Shown in pieces: positions 25,483 to 34,633 of a stretch of 64,000 nucleotides of DNA. Position numbers and translations under genes: made by a program. The notes beneath the pieces were generated by a model. The model was not told the origin of the DNA. It saw only the letters and a list, made by a program, of their open reading frames with translations, and did not search any database. Source of the DNA: Jejuia sp043557195 (GTDB lineage Bacteria > Bacteroidota > Bacteroidia > Flavobacteriales > Flavobacteriaceae); contig CP121314.1 in the NCBI GenBank assembly GCA_043557195.1, forward strand, positions 124,001 through 188,000, read 5' to 3'. The stretch's first letter is position 1, and every line of letters begins with the position of its first letter.

Positions 25483-27888
25483 ATGCAAAGAATAAAATTC
25501 ATCTTATTTCTTTCCTTAATTTCTTTCAGCAGTTTTGCTCAAAAAGAAGTTAAGATTTCAGGAAAAGTATTAGATAAAGAAACTAAGCAACCTCTGGAAT
25601 ATGCTACTATTTCATTCTTCAATAAAAGTTTGAATAAGATTGAAACGGGTGGTATAACAGATTTACAAGGGAATTTTAGTATTCCAGTAAATACAGGTGT
25701 TTATGATATATCTATAGAATACATTTCATTCAAAACGGTTACAATATCTGACAAAAACATTTCAAAATCCGAAAATATTGGAACGTTTAACCTTGAACTA
25801 GATACAGAAACTCTTGAAGCGGTTGAAATAATTGCCGAAAAAACTACTGTAGAAGTTCGTTTAGATAAAAAGATTTATAACGTTGGGAAGGATTTAACTG
25901 TAAGTGGAGGAACTGTAAGCGATGTGCTAGATAACGTACCATCGGTTTCGGTAGATGCTGAAGGTACAGTTGCTTTAAGAGGAAACGAAAATGTAAGAAT
26001 CCTAATAAACGGAAAACCATCTGGATTGGTAGGCCTTAATTCTGCTGAAGCCTTACAGCAATTACCTGCTGAAGCTATTGAGAAAGTAGAGGTAGTAACT
26101 TCTCCTTCCGCTAGGTATGAAGCTGAAGGTACTGCTGGTATTTTGAATATTATATTGAGAAGAAGCAAACTTCAAGGGCTTAACGGCTCAATCACAACTA
26201 ATATTGGTCATCCTGAAACCTATGGCATAAATGGTAATATCAACTATCGTACTGGAAACATCAACTTTTTTAACACCACAGCTTATAATGATAGAGAGCG
26301 TCTTGGAAGGTGGTATAATGATGTAAAATATTTTGATGTTAATACACCCGATTTAAATGAAAGACGTAACTGGACCGATAACAGTAAAGGCTTAACTACA
26401 AATACTGGCTTAGAGTGGTATATAAACGATTCTGCTTCATTAATTGCTTCAGTTGTCTACAGAAATAGTGATAACCTAAATAATTCCGTTAATACTCTAA
26501 CTCAGCTTAATAAAATCAATAATACTACTAGCGAAAGTTTTAGGCTAGACCCTGAAAAACAAGATAATAAAACCATTCAATACGCTTTAAACTTTACCAA
26601 AAATTTTGAAAAATCAGATCATAAATTTACTGCCGATTTTCAATATGAAGATAGCAATGAGAATATAAATTCACTCATCAATGTTAATGGTATGGATTCA
26701 GAAATCGTTAATACCCTAGAAGACCAACAAAACATTTTATTGCAAACGGATTATGTGGTTCCTATAGGAGAAAAAAGTCAATTTGAAATAGGATATAGAG
26801 GAGATTTCAGCACAAGATCGACCGATTTTGAAGTCTCTATTTTGAATCCAAATTCTGGAAATTTCGAAATAAATAAAAATCTAACAAATGTTTTCAATTT
26901 TAAGCAATATATCACGGCAGCATACACGCAATTTGGTAGTAAAATAGGCAAGTTCTCATATTTATTGGGGCTTCGTATGGAAAACACTAGAATCACTTTA
27001 GATCAGCCAACCTCCGGAGATTTCAATAGAAAAAAAATAGATGGATTGTTTCCAACTTTAAATTTTAATTATGAAGTTAGTGAAACACAAAGCTTTAGCT
27101 TAGGCTATAATAGACGTATAAGAAGACCAAGAGGTTTTATGCTAAACCCCTTCCCTTCCCGCTCTAGTGTTACTAATGTATTTCAAGGAAATCCAGGGTT
27201 AAACCCAACTTTTGCAGGTACTTTTGAGCTAGGTTATTTAAACAGGTTAAACAAAGTGACAATTTCATCTTCCATTTATTACGCGCGTTCTAAAGATATA
27301 ATGACGTTTGTAAGTAGAAGAACAGGACAAACTGTGATTGTAGATGGTGAAGAATTTCCAGTTATAGAGCGTGGACCTGTAAATCTGGGTAAAGACCGCC
27401 GTTATGGTTTTGAGTTTAACCTAAATTACAATCCATCAAGAAAATGGCGTATAAATACAGATTTTAATATTTTTAGATTTGAACGTGATGGTACTTTTCA
27501 AGGTATAGATCTTAGTGCAGACAATTTAACTTGGACTGCCAGAATTAATAATAAAATTACTTTACCGTATGGCATTGATTGGCAAACAAACATTAGTTAT
27601 AGAGGGCCATCACAAGATGCACAAAATGACAGAAGAGGTGTCTTTGGCACTAATGTAGCCTTAAGTAAAGATTTGCTTAAGGATAAAGCTTCTATAGCCT
27701 TTAATGTACAGGATGTTTTTAACTCAAGGTTTTTTAGTAATGATATTACCGCAGAAACTTTTACCGCTTATCAGGAAATACAATTTAGAGGAGGGCGTAT
27801 TTTTAATTTAGCTTTTACCTATAGATTCAATCAAAAGAAGAAGCGTGAACGCCAGAGAGATTTCGATGGTGGAGGCATGGAAATGTAA
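25483..27888 (+). CDS. TonB-dependent receptor-like outer membrane protein
   Basis: An 801-residue outer-membrane protein: signal peptide (MQRIKFILFLSLISFSSFAQ), a carboxypeptidase-regulatory-like beta-sandwich (about 21-105), a plug domain (about 120-225 with DVLDNVPSVSVDAEG, RILINGKPSG and ILNIILRR), then a long beta-barrel of the Bacteroidota OMP_b-brl_3 type ending near FNLAFTYRFNQKKKR with a basic tail. It probably imports an unknown ligand using TonB. The longest frame begins with a TTG at 25471. The ATG at 25483 is preferred, with a near-consensus -7 element (TAATTTCG, 25455-25462) giving a leader of about 14 bases. Confidence 0.85.
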   Translation: MQRIKFILFLSLISFSSFAQKEVKISGKVLDKETKQPLEYATISFFNKSLNKIETGGITDLQGNFSIPVNTGVYDISIEYISFKTVTISDKNISKSENIGTFNLELDTETLEAVEIIAEKTTVEVRLDKKIYNVGKDLTVSGGTVSDVLDNVPSVSVDAEGTVALRGNENVRILINGKPSGLVGLNSAEALQQLPAEAIEKVEVVTSPSARYEAEGTAGILNIILRRSKLQGLNGSITTNIGHPETYGINGNINYRTGNINFFNTTAYNDRERLGRWYNDVKYFDVNTPDLNERRNWTDNSKGLTTNTGLEWYINDSASLIASVVYRNSDNLNNSVNTLTQLNKINNTTSESFRLDPEKQDNKTIQYALNFTKNFEKSDHKFTADFQYEDSNENINSLINVNGMDSEIVNTLEDQQNILLQTDYVVPIGEKSQFEIGYRGDFSTRSTDFEVSILNPNSGNFEINKNLTNVFNFKQYITAAYTQFGSKIGKFSYLLGLRMENTRITLDQPTSGDFNRKKIDGLFPTLNFNYEVSETQSFSLGYNRRIRRPRGFMLNPFPSRSSVTNVFQGNPGLNPTFAGTFELGYLNRLNKVTISSSIYYARSKDIMTFVSRRTGQTVIVDGEEFPVIERGPVNLGKDRRYGFEFNLNYNPSRKWRINTDFNIFRFERDGTFQGIDLSADNLTWTARINNKITLPYGIDWQTNISYRGPSQDAQNDRRGVFGTNVALSKDLLKDKASIAFNVQDVFNSRFFSNDITAETFTAYQEIQFRGGRIFNLAFTYRFNQKKKRERQRDFDGGGMEM

Positions 27889-27893
27889 TAACT

Positions 27894-27927
27894 AAAAAAG
27901 GTGAAACAATTTTGTTTCACCTTTTTT
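27894..27927. terminator. Bidirectional intrinsic terminator
   Basis: A stem of at least 14 bp (27894-27907 with 27914-27927) bounded by A and T runs, between the convergent receptor gene and the small membrane protein gene. Confidence 0.9.
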
Positions 27928-27949
27928 AATATTTAAATATCTTTAAAAT

Positions 27950-28126
27950 CTAGCTCTGCAAACGCTTCGCTTTCTTTTCTTCTCTTATTTCCTTAAGTCT
28001 TTCTATTAAAGAACCTCCAATCCAATAAGGAATCACAAAGGTTAACAAAAATATCATCAACCAGAAACCTATAGTTAGTATGGTTAAGAAAGCTAAAAAT
28101 CCTAAATATTGGTCAAATTCAAACAT
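27950..28126 (-). CDS. Small membrane protein, 58 residues
   Basis: Starts MFEFDQYLGFLAFLTILTIG; one or two membrane helices to about residue 40, then a charged helix (LIERLKEIREEKKAKRLQS). The longer frame (to 28192) is rejected because a good promoter lies inside it: minus-strand TTG (28179-28181), 20-base spacer, TAACTTTG (28151-28158). That leaves a leader of about 20 bases before the ATG at 28126. Function unknown; conserved-looking in flavobacteria by composition only. Confidence 0.6.
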   Translation of the reverse strand: MFEFDQYLGFLAFLTILTIGFWLMIFLLTFVIPYWIGGSLIERLKEIREEKKAKRLQS

Positions 28127-28150
28127 TGTAAGCGTTTTATTAATGTTTTG

Positions 28151-28181
28151 CAAAGTTAGTATAAAGCGATTTGTTTTACAA
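28151..28181 (-). promoter_or_regulatory. Bacteroidota promoter TTG-N20-TAACTTTG
   Basis: Minus strand: -33 TTG at 28179-28181 and an exact -7 TAACTTTG at 28151-28158, 25 bases upstream of the ATG at 28126. Confidence 0.7.
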
Positions 28182-28214
28182 TACCAAATCAAAAATTATT
28201 AACAGTTTTTTCAA

Positions 28215-28856
28215 CTAGTCTAAATTAGGCTGTGGTGTGGTTCGTAAATAAGGCTTTACTACTTTATGTCCTTTTGGAAACATTTCTGGGATATCTTCTG
28301 TAGCAATTGCTGGAGACACAACAACATCTTCACCATGTTGCCAATTTGCAGGCGTCGCTACTTTATGATAAGCAGTAAGTTGAAGAGAATCGATAACACG
28401 CAATAATTCATCAAAATTTCTTCCAGTAGATGCCGGGTATGTTATTATTAACTTTACCTTTTTATCATCTCCAATTACAAAAACAGAGCGCACCGTTAGT
28501 TTACTGTCTGCATTGGGGTGAATCATATCATATAATTCCGATACTTTTCTATCTTCATCTGCAATAATTGGAAAATTCACTTCAGTATCTTGTGTTTCAT
28601 TAATATCTCCTATCCACCCTTTATGAGATTCTAATCCATCAACGCTTAATGCTACAACTTTTACATTACGCTTTTTAAACTCATCTGTATACTTCGCTAC
28701 AGTTCCCAACTCAGTTGTACAGACAGGCGTGTAGTCTGCAGGGTGTGAAAATAAAATTCCCCAACTATTCCCTAACCAATCATGAAAATTGATTTCACCT
28801 TCAGTTGTTTTTGCAGTAAAATTTGGAGCTTCATCTCCTAATCTAATTGTTGCCAT
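28215..28856 (-). CDS. Peroxiredoxin, 1-Cys Prx6 type
   Basis: A 213-residue thioredoxin-fold peroxidase. The peroxidatic Cys46 lies in SHPADYTPVCTTELG, the Prx6-class motif. The long C-terminal dimerisation extension (from about residue 150, ending in a basic-aromatic tail) and the length fit Prx6, not AhpC. It reduces hydrogen peroxide and organic peroxides in the cytosol. It is monocistronic and divergent from fumC across 185 bases. Confidence 0.9.
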   Translation of the reverse strand: MATIRLGDEAPNFTAKTTEGEINFHDWLGNSWGILFSHPADYTPVCTTELGTVAKYTDEFKKRNVKVVALSVDGLESHKGWIGDINETQDTEVNFPIIADEDRKVSELYDMIHPNADSKLTVRSVFVIGDDKKVKLIITYPASTGRNFDELLRVIDSLQLTAYHKVATPANWQHGEDVVVSPAIATEDIPEMFPKGHKVVKPYLRTTPQPNLD

Positions 28857-29008
28857 AATATTTTTTATTTAATTTATTCAATATAATTCTTAATCCTACT
28901 AAATTAATAGAATTTAAGATTCTTTTCCATATGAAATTAGTTATTTAAATGTTAAAAAAGATATATAAAAACTAACAAAAATCATAATTAAAACAGGTTT
29001 AAAACACC

Positions 29009-29016
29009 TAACTTTG
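29009..29016 (+). promoter_or_regulatory. -7 promoter element (TAACTTTG) of fumC
   Basis: Exact TAnnTTTG match 25 bases before the fumC ATG. Confidence 0.55.
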
Positions 29017-29041
29017 TGACTTACTTTTAATATCCAACAAA

Positions 29042-30439
29042 ATGAGTTTTAGAATAGAAAAAGACACAATGGGCGAGGTAAAAGTACCTGCCGATAAACT
29101 TTGGGGAGCGCAAACTGAACGTTCTAGAAATAATTTTAAAATTGGCCCAAGTGCATCAATGCCTTTAGAAATTGTTTATGGTTTTGCTTATTTGAAAAAA
29201 GCAGCAGCATACACCAATTGTGAACTTGGTGTTTTAGATATTAAAAAGCGGGATTTGATTGCACAGGTTTGTGATGAGATTTTGGAAGGTAAACATGATG
29301 ACCAATTTCCATTAGTAATTTGGCAAACAGGTTCTGGCACGCAAAGTAACATGAATGTAAATGAAGTTATTGCTAACAGAGCGCACCAAATAGCCGGTCA
29401 AGTTATTGGTGAAGGTGATAAAACCATTCAGCCTAATGATGATGTTAACAAATCTCAATCCTCTAATGACACGTTCCCTACGGGAATGCATATTGCAGCT
29501 TATAAAAAGATTGTTGAGACCACAATTCCTGGTGTTAAGCAACTAAGAGATACACTAAACAAAAAATCTAACGAGTTTAAAAATGTTGTGAAAATAGGTA
29601 GAACACACCTTATGGATGCAACACCTATAACTCTTGGACAAGAAATCTCTGGATATGTAGCACAACTAAATCACGGACTTAAAGCCCTAGAAAACACTTT
29701 AACTCACCTAAGTGAACTTGCTTTGGGAGGAACAGCCGTAGGTACTGGTTTAAATACACCAAAAGGCTACAGCAAGCGTGTAGCAGAATATATAGCAGAA
29801 TTTACTGGATTACCATTTGTAACGGCACCAAATAAATTTGAGGCCCTTGCTGCTCATGACGCATTAGTTGAAACCCATGGAGCGCTTAAACAACTTGCAG
29901 TTTCATTAAATAAAATAGCGAATGATATTAGAATGATGGCCTCTGGCCCTCGCTCAGGAATTGGGGAAATTATTATTCCTGCTAACGAACCAGGAAGTTC
30001 AATTATGCCAGGAAAAGTAAACCCGACACAATGCGAAGCGCTTACAATGGTTTGTGCACAGGTTATGGGCAATGATGTTGCAGTAACCGTAGGCGGAACT
30101 CAAGGCCATTATGAGTTAAATGTATTTAAACCTGTTATGGCAGCTAATGTTTTACAATCTGCGCAACTTATTGGCGATGCCTGTGTAAGTTTTAATGTTA
30201 ACTGCGCTGTAGGTATTGAGCCAAACCATGCCGTAATTAAAGAGTTACTTAATAATTCTTTAATGCTGGTTACTGCGCTTAACACAAAAATCGGATACTA
30301 TAAAGCTGCTGAAATAGCAAATACTGCTCATAAAAACGGAACGACTCTTAAGGAGGAAGCCATAAATCTTGGCTATGTTACTGCCGATGAATATGATGAA
30401 TGGGTGAAGCCAGAGGATATGGTTGGTGCTTTAAAATAA
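29042..30439 (+). CDS. fumC: Class II fumarate hydratase
   Basis: A 465-residue cytosolic TCA-cycle enzyme interconverting fumarate and L-malate. Seen: WGAQTERSRNNF near the N-terminus, TGSGTQSNMNVNEV (97-110), the catalytic-site His189 in GRTHLMDATP, and the superfamily signature GSSIMPGKVNP (318-328) with the catalytic serine. Length matches E. coli FumC and it needs no iron-sulfur cluster. Single-gene transcript ending at the terminator at 30465. Confidence 0.97.
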   Translation: MSFRIEKDTMGEVKVPADKLWGAQTERSRNNFKIGPSASMPLEIVYGFAYLKKAAAYTNCELGVLDIKKRDLIAQVCDEILEGKHDDQFPLVIWQTGSGTQSNMNVNEVIANRAHQIAGQVIGEGDKTIQPNDDVNKSQSSNDTFPTGMHIAAYKKIVETTIPGVKQLRDTLNKKSNEFKNVVKIGRTHLMDATPITLGQEISGYVAQLNHGLKALENTLTHLSELALGGTAVGTGLNTPKGYSKRVAEYIAEFTGLPFVTAPNKFEALAAHDALVETHGALKQLAVSLNKIANDIRMMASGPRSGIGEIIIPANEPGSSIMPGKVNPTQCEALTMVCAQVMGNDVAVTVGGTQGHYELNVFKPVMAANVLQSAQLIGDACVSFNVNCAVGIEPNHAVIKELLNNSLMLVTALNTKIGYYKAAEIANTAHKNGTTLKEEAINLGYVTADEYDEWVKPEDMVGALK

Positions 30440-30464
30440 GACGTTTACGAAAATTTCAAAAAGT

Positions 30465-30495
30465 AAAAAAGCAGGTGTTTTACACCTGCTTTTTT
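30465..30495 (+). terminator. Intrinsic terminator of fumC
   Basis: Stem GCAGGTGT/ACACCTGC extended by A and T runs, loop of 3. Confidence 0.92.
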
Positions 30496-30590
30496 GGTCG
30501 GTTAGCTATTAATCCTCTTAACACTATCAAGAAGATATCCAGACAAATATATAATTATCAATAATCATATAAGTTAACATTTGTTAACCA

Positions 30591-31166
30591 CTAAGATTCT
30601 TTCAACTTTTTTCTTATTCTACTTAGTTGAACTGGAGTAATACTTAAATATGAAGCAATGTGATATTGCGGCACTAATTTATCAATATCAGGAATATCAC
30701 TCTTTAATTTTTGATACCGTTGAGAGGCATTCATGGAAATCAATTCTAATTGACGCTTTTCATACCTCATAAATACTTTTTCTAAAATGGTCGTATATAA
30801 ATTACTGATTACAATATCTGTTTTACACATTTCTTTCAACTTTCTGTAGTCTATCTCATAGACACTACATTCGGTTATGGTTTCGTAAACTATTTCAGAT
30901 GGTGCATTTTTAATCAAAGCAGTAAGAGATCCTGCAAAATTCATAGGAAAAAAAAAGCGCTTATTAAACTCTTTTCCAGATTCTGAGATAATATAGCAGC
31001 GCATTACTCCAGAGAGAATTAAATACAATTTTGAGGGCATTTTTCCGAGTTCATCGAGCTGAATACTAGGTCCGAACTTCTTGAACTCTGAAATCCCTTT
31101 TACTTTTAAAAAAGCCTCTTCTGGTATGTTACCGAAAGAGCTTGAGAATTCATCATTGTCAAACAT
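30591..31166 (-). CDS. Crp/Fnr-family transcriptional regulator
   Basis: A 191-residue protein from the ATG at 31166: an N-terminal cyclic-nucleotide-binding-like jelly roll (about 10-120; KLYLILSGVMRCYIIS, FFFPMNFAGSLTAL) and a C-terminal helix-turn-helix (PQYHIASYLSITPVQLSRIRKKL). The cAMP-binding Arg/Ser pattern and Fnr cysteines are not evident, so the effector is unknown. The longest frame begins with a TTG at 31196, so the internal ATG is used. Flavobacterial members of this group often respond to redox or oxidative signals. It is convergent with fumC. Confidence 0.8.
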   Translation of the reverse strand: MFDNDEFSSSFGNIPEEAFLKVKGISEFKKFGPSIQLDELGKMPSKLYLILSGVMRCYIISESGKEFNKRFFFPMNFAGSLTALIKNAPSEIVYETITECSVYEIDYRKLKEMCKTDIVISNLYTTILEKVFMRYEKRQLELISMNASQRYQKLKSDIPDIDKLVPQYHIASYLSITPVQLSRIRKKLKES

Positions 31167-31266
31167 TTGGTTAAATGGGTTGGTTGGTACTCGCAATATA
31201 TAGTTTGTTTTTCTAAGAAGAAAAAAAACTCTACATATGGTTAGAATTTCCCATTTAAAAAGTAAA

Positions 31267-31296
31267 AAGGCCCAAAAGTAATGACTTTTGGGCCTT
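31267..31296 (-). terminator. Intrinsic terminator of the coiled-coil membrane protein gene
   Basis: Perfect 13-bp stem with a 4-base loop; the T-run lies on the minus-strand side, 22 bases after the stop at 31319. Confidence 0.9.
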
Positions 31297-31318
31297 GATT
31301 ATTATGAGATTATCTTTA

Positions 31319-32200
31319 CTATTTCAACGTAAATTCTGAAGTTGAAACAAGATCTTTTTGATTAAATACATTTACAACATAACGCCCTTTTTCAAAATCA
31401 TTATCTCCATTAGCCGTTACGAACTCACATACATTTAAATTAGAGCTTTCATAATTAAATTTGCTCACAACACTGTAATTTAGTGTTTTTTCTCCAAATA
31501 CTACCTGCTGGTTAGCTCCCAAAATATTACTATTTGGATCTATCACTTGAACATACAACTCTTGATCTCCAGCTTGTACTAAAGGGTTTTTAGCTACTGT
31601 AAAGCATACTCTAATTTTGTCTGCTCTTCTAGCCCTTTCAGTAGGGATTAATTTTCCAGAGGTTCTTTCAATTACCCCAAAACCTTTTAAATCAACAGTA
31701 TTTAAAATTGATGCATTCTCTACAACTTCAGCAAGTGCAGTATTTTGAACCAACAAAGAGTCTGTAAACATTGTACGCTCTTCTAATCTTACGCGTGTAC
31801 TATCTAAAGAAGTTGCTAAATAAGAGTTCTCAACTCTAAGTGAATCATTTTGAGCTAACAAAATATCCATTTCCTTTTGAAGGTTTCTATATTTAGTTTT
31901 ATATCTCCATAAGCTTTTAACGTTAGTTTCTGAAATTCTTAAAGAATCGATCAAACCCTGGATACGACCTCTCGCTTCAATTAAATCTTTATTTGCTATA
32001 TCACTTTCTGCAATTGCCTCATCATACTGTTTAGCCATTGCATTTAAATCATTCATTACCAATTGTTTTTCATCGGTAAGTTCTTTCTTAGTTTCGTTAC
32101 TTTCTTTATACAAATTCATAGTATAAAAACCCGTAGCTAAAAATAAAACCAGTGCTATACCTAATCCAACTTTTAAACCTGTGTTGCTCTTATTTTCCAT
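31319..32200 (-). CDS. Membrane-anchored coiled-coil protein
   Basis: A 293-residue protein: short N-terminus, one membrane helix (about 10-30), then a long coiled coil (about 33-165, with repeated Asp-Ser-Leu heptad turns), and a beta-rich C-terminal domain (about 175-293: IRVCFTVAKNPLVQAGDQELYVQVIDP). Orientation is probably N-in, C-out (inference). Similar proteins are common single-copy hypotheticals in Flavobacteriaceae, sometimes mislabelled as chromosome-partitioning proteins. Monocistronic. Function unknown. Confidence 0.75.
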   Translation of the reverse strand: MENKSNTGLKVGLGIALVLFLATGFYTMNLYKESNETKKELTDEKQLVMNDLNAMAKQYDEAIAESDIANKDLIEARGRIQGLIDSLRISETNVKSLWRYKTKYRNLQKEMDILLAQNDSLRVENSYLATSLDSTRVRLEERTMFTDSLLVQNTALAEVVENASILNTVDLKGFGVIERTSGKLIPTERARRADKIRVCFTVAKNPLVQAGDQELYVQVIDPNSNILGANQQVVFGEKTLNYSVVSKFNYESSNLNVCEFVTANGDNDFEKGRYVVNVFNQKDLVSTSEFTLK

Positions 32201-32485
32201 AATTATTATTGTTTTTAGTGTTAATATTCAACTACGTTAAAGTAGTCTTAGCTCTTTATATTTTTGAAAAGGGTGTTTTAATTGCCCTTTTCAAAATCAT
32301 ATACGCATAAGTGCTTTTTTTAGATGTTTCTAATAAATAAATATTCAATAAAAACGAACTAAAAAACTGAATATAAGTTATTTATTCAATTGAAAACTAC
32401 AATTAAAGTTTTGTTAAAGTACGATAAATAATATGATTGAAATTAACTATAAGCAGAAGATTCTTATTTTTTATAACGAAATAAA

Positions 32486-32977
32486 TTATTTGATATTCAT
32501 AAGTTGACCATCTAACTCTGCACAAAATTCTTCGTTGCTAGTACACAAAATACTTAACGTTTCTATAATTAAATTTTGCAATTCTTGATGATGTGGGTGA
32601 ATTCTGCTTGCCAATTCAAATTCTGAATAGGCACCTTTAATATTACCTTTCATGAGCCTACTCTTTCCTGATTTAATCAAAAAATTAAAAGCTTTAATAT
32701 CTATATGATTAGTACTTTCCACTTTAGCATAATAAAGTTGATTTTGTTCTTTTATTTTAAGACCAAAATTAATACACAATAAAAGAGAAAATATAAACAA
32801 AAGTATAAGCGCTACACCAGAAAAATATTTATTTTGATCAGTGTCTTTTTTTGATTCAATTGATTTTGAAGTTTTCTTAAAAGCAGAAAATGTTGGTACA
32901 CAGTTATGCTCTGCAAAAGGTTTCTTCGGACGCCTTTTATATACGTTACTTTGCATTCCAAAACCCATGTACCCCAT
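32486..32977 (-). CDS. Single-pass membrane protein with TPR-like C-terminus
   Basis: A 163-residue hypothetical: a basic cytoplasmic N-terminus (about 1-48), one membrane helix (YFSGVALILLFIFSLLLCIN, about 51-71), then a helical region with one TPR-like repeat (SGKSRLMKGNIKGAYSEFELASRIHPHHQEL). An alternative start is the second Met of MGYMGFGMQSN or the third at residue 8. It lies between the coiled-coil membrane protein and the GH16 genes with long gaps on both sides. Function unknown. Confidence 0.65.
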   Translation of the reverse strand: MGYMGFGMQSNVYKRRPKKPFAEHNCVPTFSAFKKTSKSIESKKDTDQNKYFSGVALILLFIFSLLLCINFGLKIKEQNQLYYAKVESTNHIDIKAFNFLIKSGKSRLMKGNIKGAYSEFELASRIHPHHQELQNLIIETLSILCTSNEEFCAELDGQLMNIK

Positions 32978-33035
32978 AACAATACTTTAAAATATTAGTG
33001 TTATTTCAGGGGTTAATGTTACAAAGTAAAGGCAT

Positions 33036-33067
33036 AAAAAAAGGAGCAAAAAATGCTCCCTTTTTTT
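33036..33067 (-). terminator. Intrinsic terminator of the intact GH16 gene
   Basis: Stem AGGAGCA/TGCTCC with long A and T runs, 23 bases after the minus-strand stop at 33091. Confidence 0.88.
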
Positions 33068-33090
33068 CTAAATTAACAAAATATATCAAA

Positions 33091-34392
33091 TTATTCGTCC
33101 TCTAGTTTCCAAGTTCTTACCCAATCTATTCGCATAGTATTGTTAGCGTCATTGGCTAAATCTGATTTTGCAGGCAAACCGCCTAACCATCCGGCTTCGT
33201 TAGTCCAAACATCAAAAATTATTTCTAGTTCCCTGGTAAACTCTCTATCGCTGTATGTCTGGCCATTATTATGTTCTCCTACTACAACACTACCAGCTGG
33301 TTCCCCATTCAAATAAAACTGAATGTTTTTAGAATCTTTCCACCAAACTCCATAAGTATGATAATCTTCATTCCAACCTACATTTTTAAGTGGGTTTACA
33401 TCTAAAAGATTAGATCTTTGAAAATTACCTTTATTTCTAATAGTTTGAGGGGTTTTATTAGCATCGGCATGAAAATATTGCGAATTCATTTGGTTTGGAA
33501 ACGCTTCTGCATCACAACCACTACAAGAAGGGTTTGAGTTATTCTCAATTATATCAATCTCATCCCTATTATTAATGTCACCATTATTCAACCAATATGT
33601 ATTGTATGCAGATATATGTGCCGTTTTTATTCTGGCCTCTGTATACATTGGGTAACTTGTTTCTTCTATAGAGTGAATTCTGGCCGTTTGAAACCATCTC
33701 CCCTCAGGATTCGATTCATTTACGGTAGGCTTTATCCAAAGCTTGCCATCGGTAACCCCAGAATTTGCGCTTGAAGTAGACATGAATACGGGCACACCAT
33801 AATTCCACGTAGATTTAAACCATTTAGATGGATTCCAAGTATCAAATTCATCGGACATCGCATCAAATTTCACCCATTTTTTTCCAGCAGGCGTTGTATC
33901 ATCAATAGAAACAAACGAAGGGAAATTCGGGTCTATATTCTCAAAATCTTCAGCAGTTGGTCCATTAGCAACTTCATTCACTGTTATATTTACCTTTGCA
34001 GTATCTTCATCTCCATCTTTATCGGTTAACTTATAAGTAAAACTATCCTCTCCAAAGAAATCTGCATTAGGTACATACTCAAAAACACCATCACTAATTT
34101 CAGTAACTGCTCCATTTGAAGGACCGGATTCTAAGCTATAATTATCGTTATCTCCACCATCTTCTCCAATATCATCATTAGTAGAAACGTCTTCTTGATT
34201 TAAAGTACCTGCACTACTATTTTCTTCAACAGTTAAAAAATCGTCTGTAGCTACAGGCACATCCTTATTAGTTTCCTCTGGTTCTTTCTCCCCAGTATTT
34301 GAGTCACTACTACTACATCCCGAAAGGATTAATAAGCTAGTAAATACGAAAACTAATACTCCTTTTTTTAAAGCAATTCTTTTTAATATCAT
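33091..34392 (-). CDS. GH16 glycoside hydrolase lipoprotein with cadherin-like domain
   Basis: A 433-residue surface lipoprotein: signal and lipobox LSGC (Cys26), an acidic linker, a cadherin/Ig-like tandem-repeat-type domain (about 47-142; AVTEISDGVFEYVPNADFFGEDSFTYKLTDKDG), then a GH16 jelly roll (about 165-433). The catalytic motif is NRDEIDIIE with nucleophile E278, D280 and acid/base E283, as in bulged GH16 enzymes acting on agars, carrageenans or beta-glucans. FYLNGEPAGSV and the closing WVRTWKLEDE are also typical. It probably degrades an algal galactan or laminarin at the cell surface; the substrate cannot be told. A damaged paralogue lies upstream. Confidence 0.88.
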   Translation of the reverse strand: MILKRIALKKGVLVFVFTSLLILSGCSSSDSNTGEKEPEETNKDVPVATDDFLTVEENSSAGTLNQEDVSTNDDIGEDGGDNDNYSLESGPSNGAVTEISDGVFEYVPNADFFGEDSFTYKLTDKDGDEDTAKVNITVNEVANGPTAEDFENIDPNFPSFVSIDDTTPAGKKWVKFDAMSDEFDTWNPSKWFKSTWNYGVPVFMSTSSANSGVTDGKLWIKPTVNESNPEGRWFQTARIHSIEETSYPMYTEARIKTAHISAYNTYWLNNGDINNRDEIDIIENNSNPSCSGCDAEAFPNQMNSQYFHADANKTPQTIRNKGNFQRSNLLDVNPLKNVGWNEDYHTYGVWWKDSKNIQFYLNGEPAGSVVVGEHNNGQTYSDREFTRELEIIFDVWTNEAGWLGGLPAKSDLANDANNTMRIDWVRTWKLEDE

Positions 34393-34633
34393 TTTTCTAA
34401 TTTTTAAACAATTTCGATTGCAAAGTTAACGATGAAAGGCTCATTTTATTAAAAAACCTCACTTGACAAGAACTAAACAAACAAATAACATTTTCTCTTG
34501 AAAGTTAAATTCAATATTACTGGCTCTAATAAACCAGTTTAACATTTTTTCTCCAAATGTGGAAAAACCATAAAATATAAAAGGGAGTTAAAAACTTTCT
34601 TTTGTAATATTAATTAAGTTATTATTGGATATA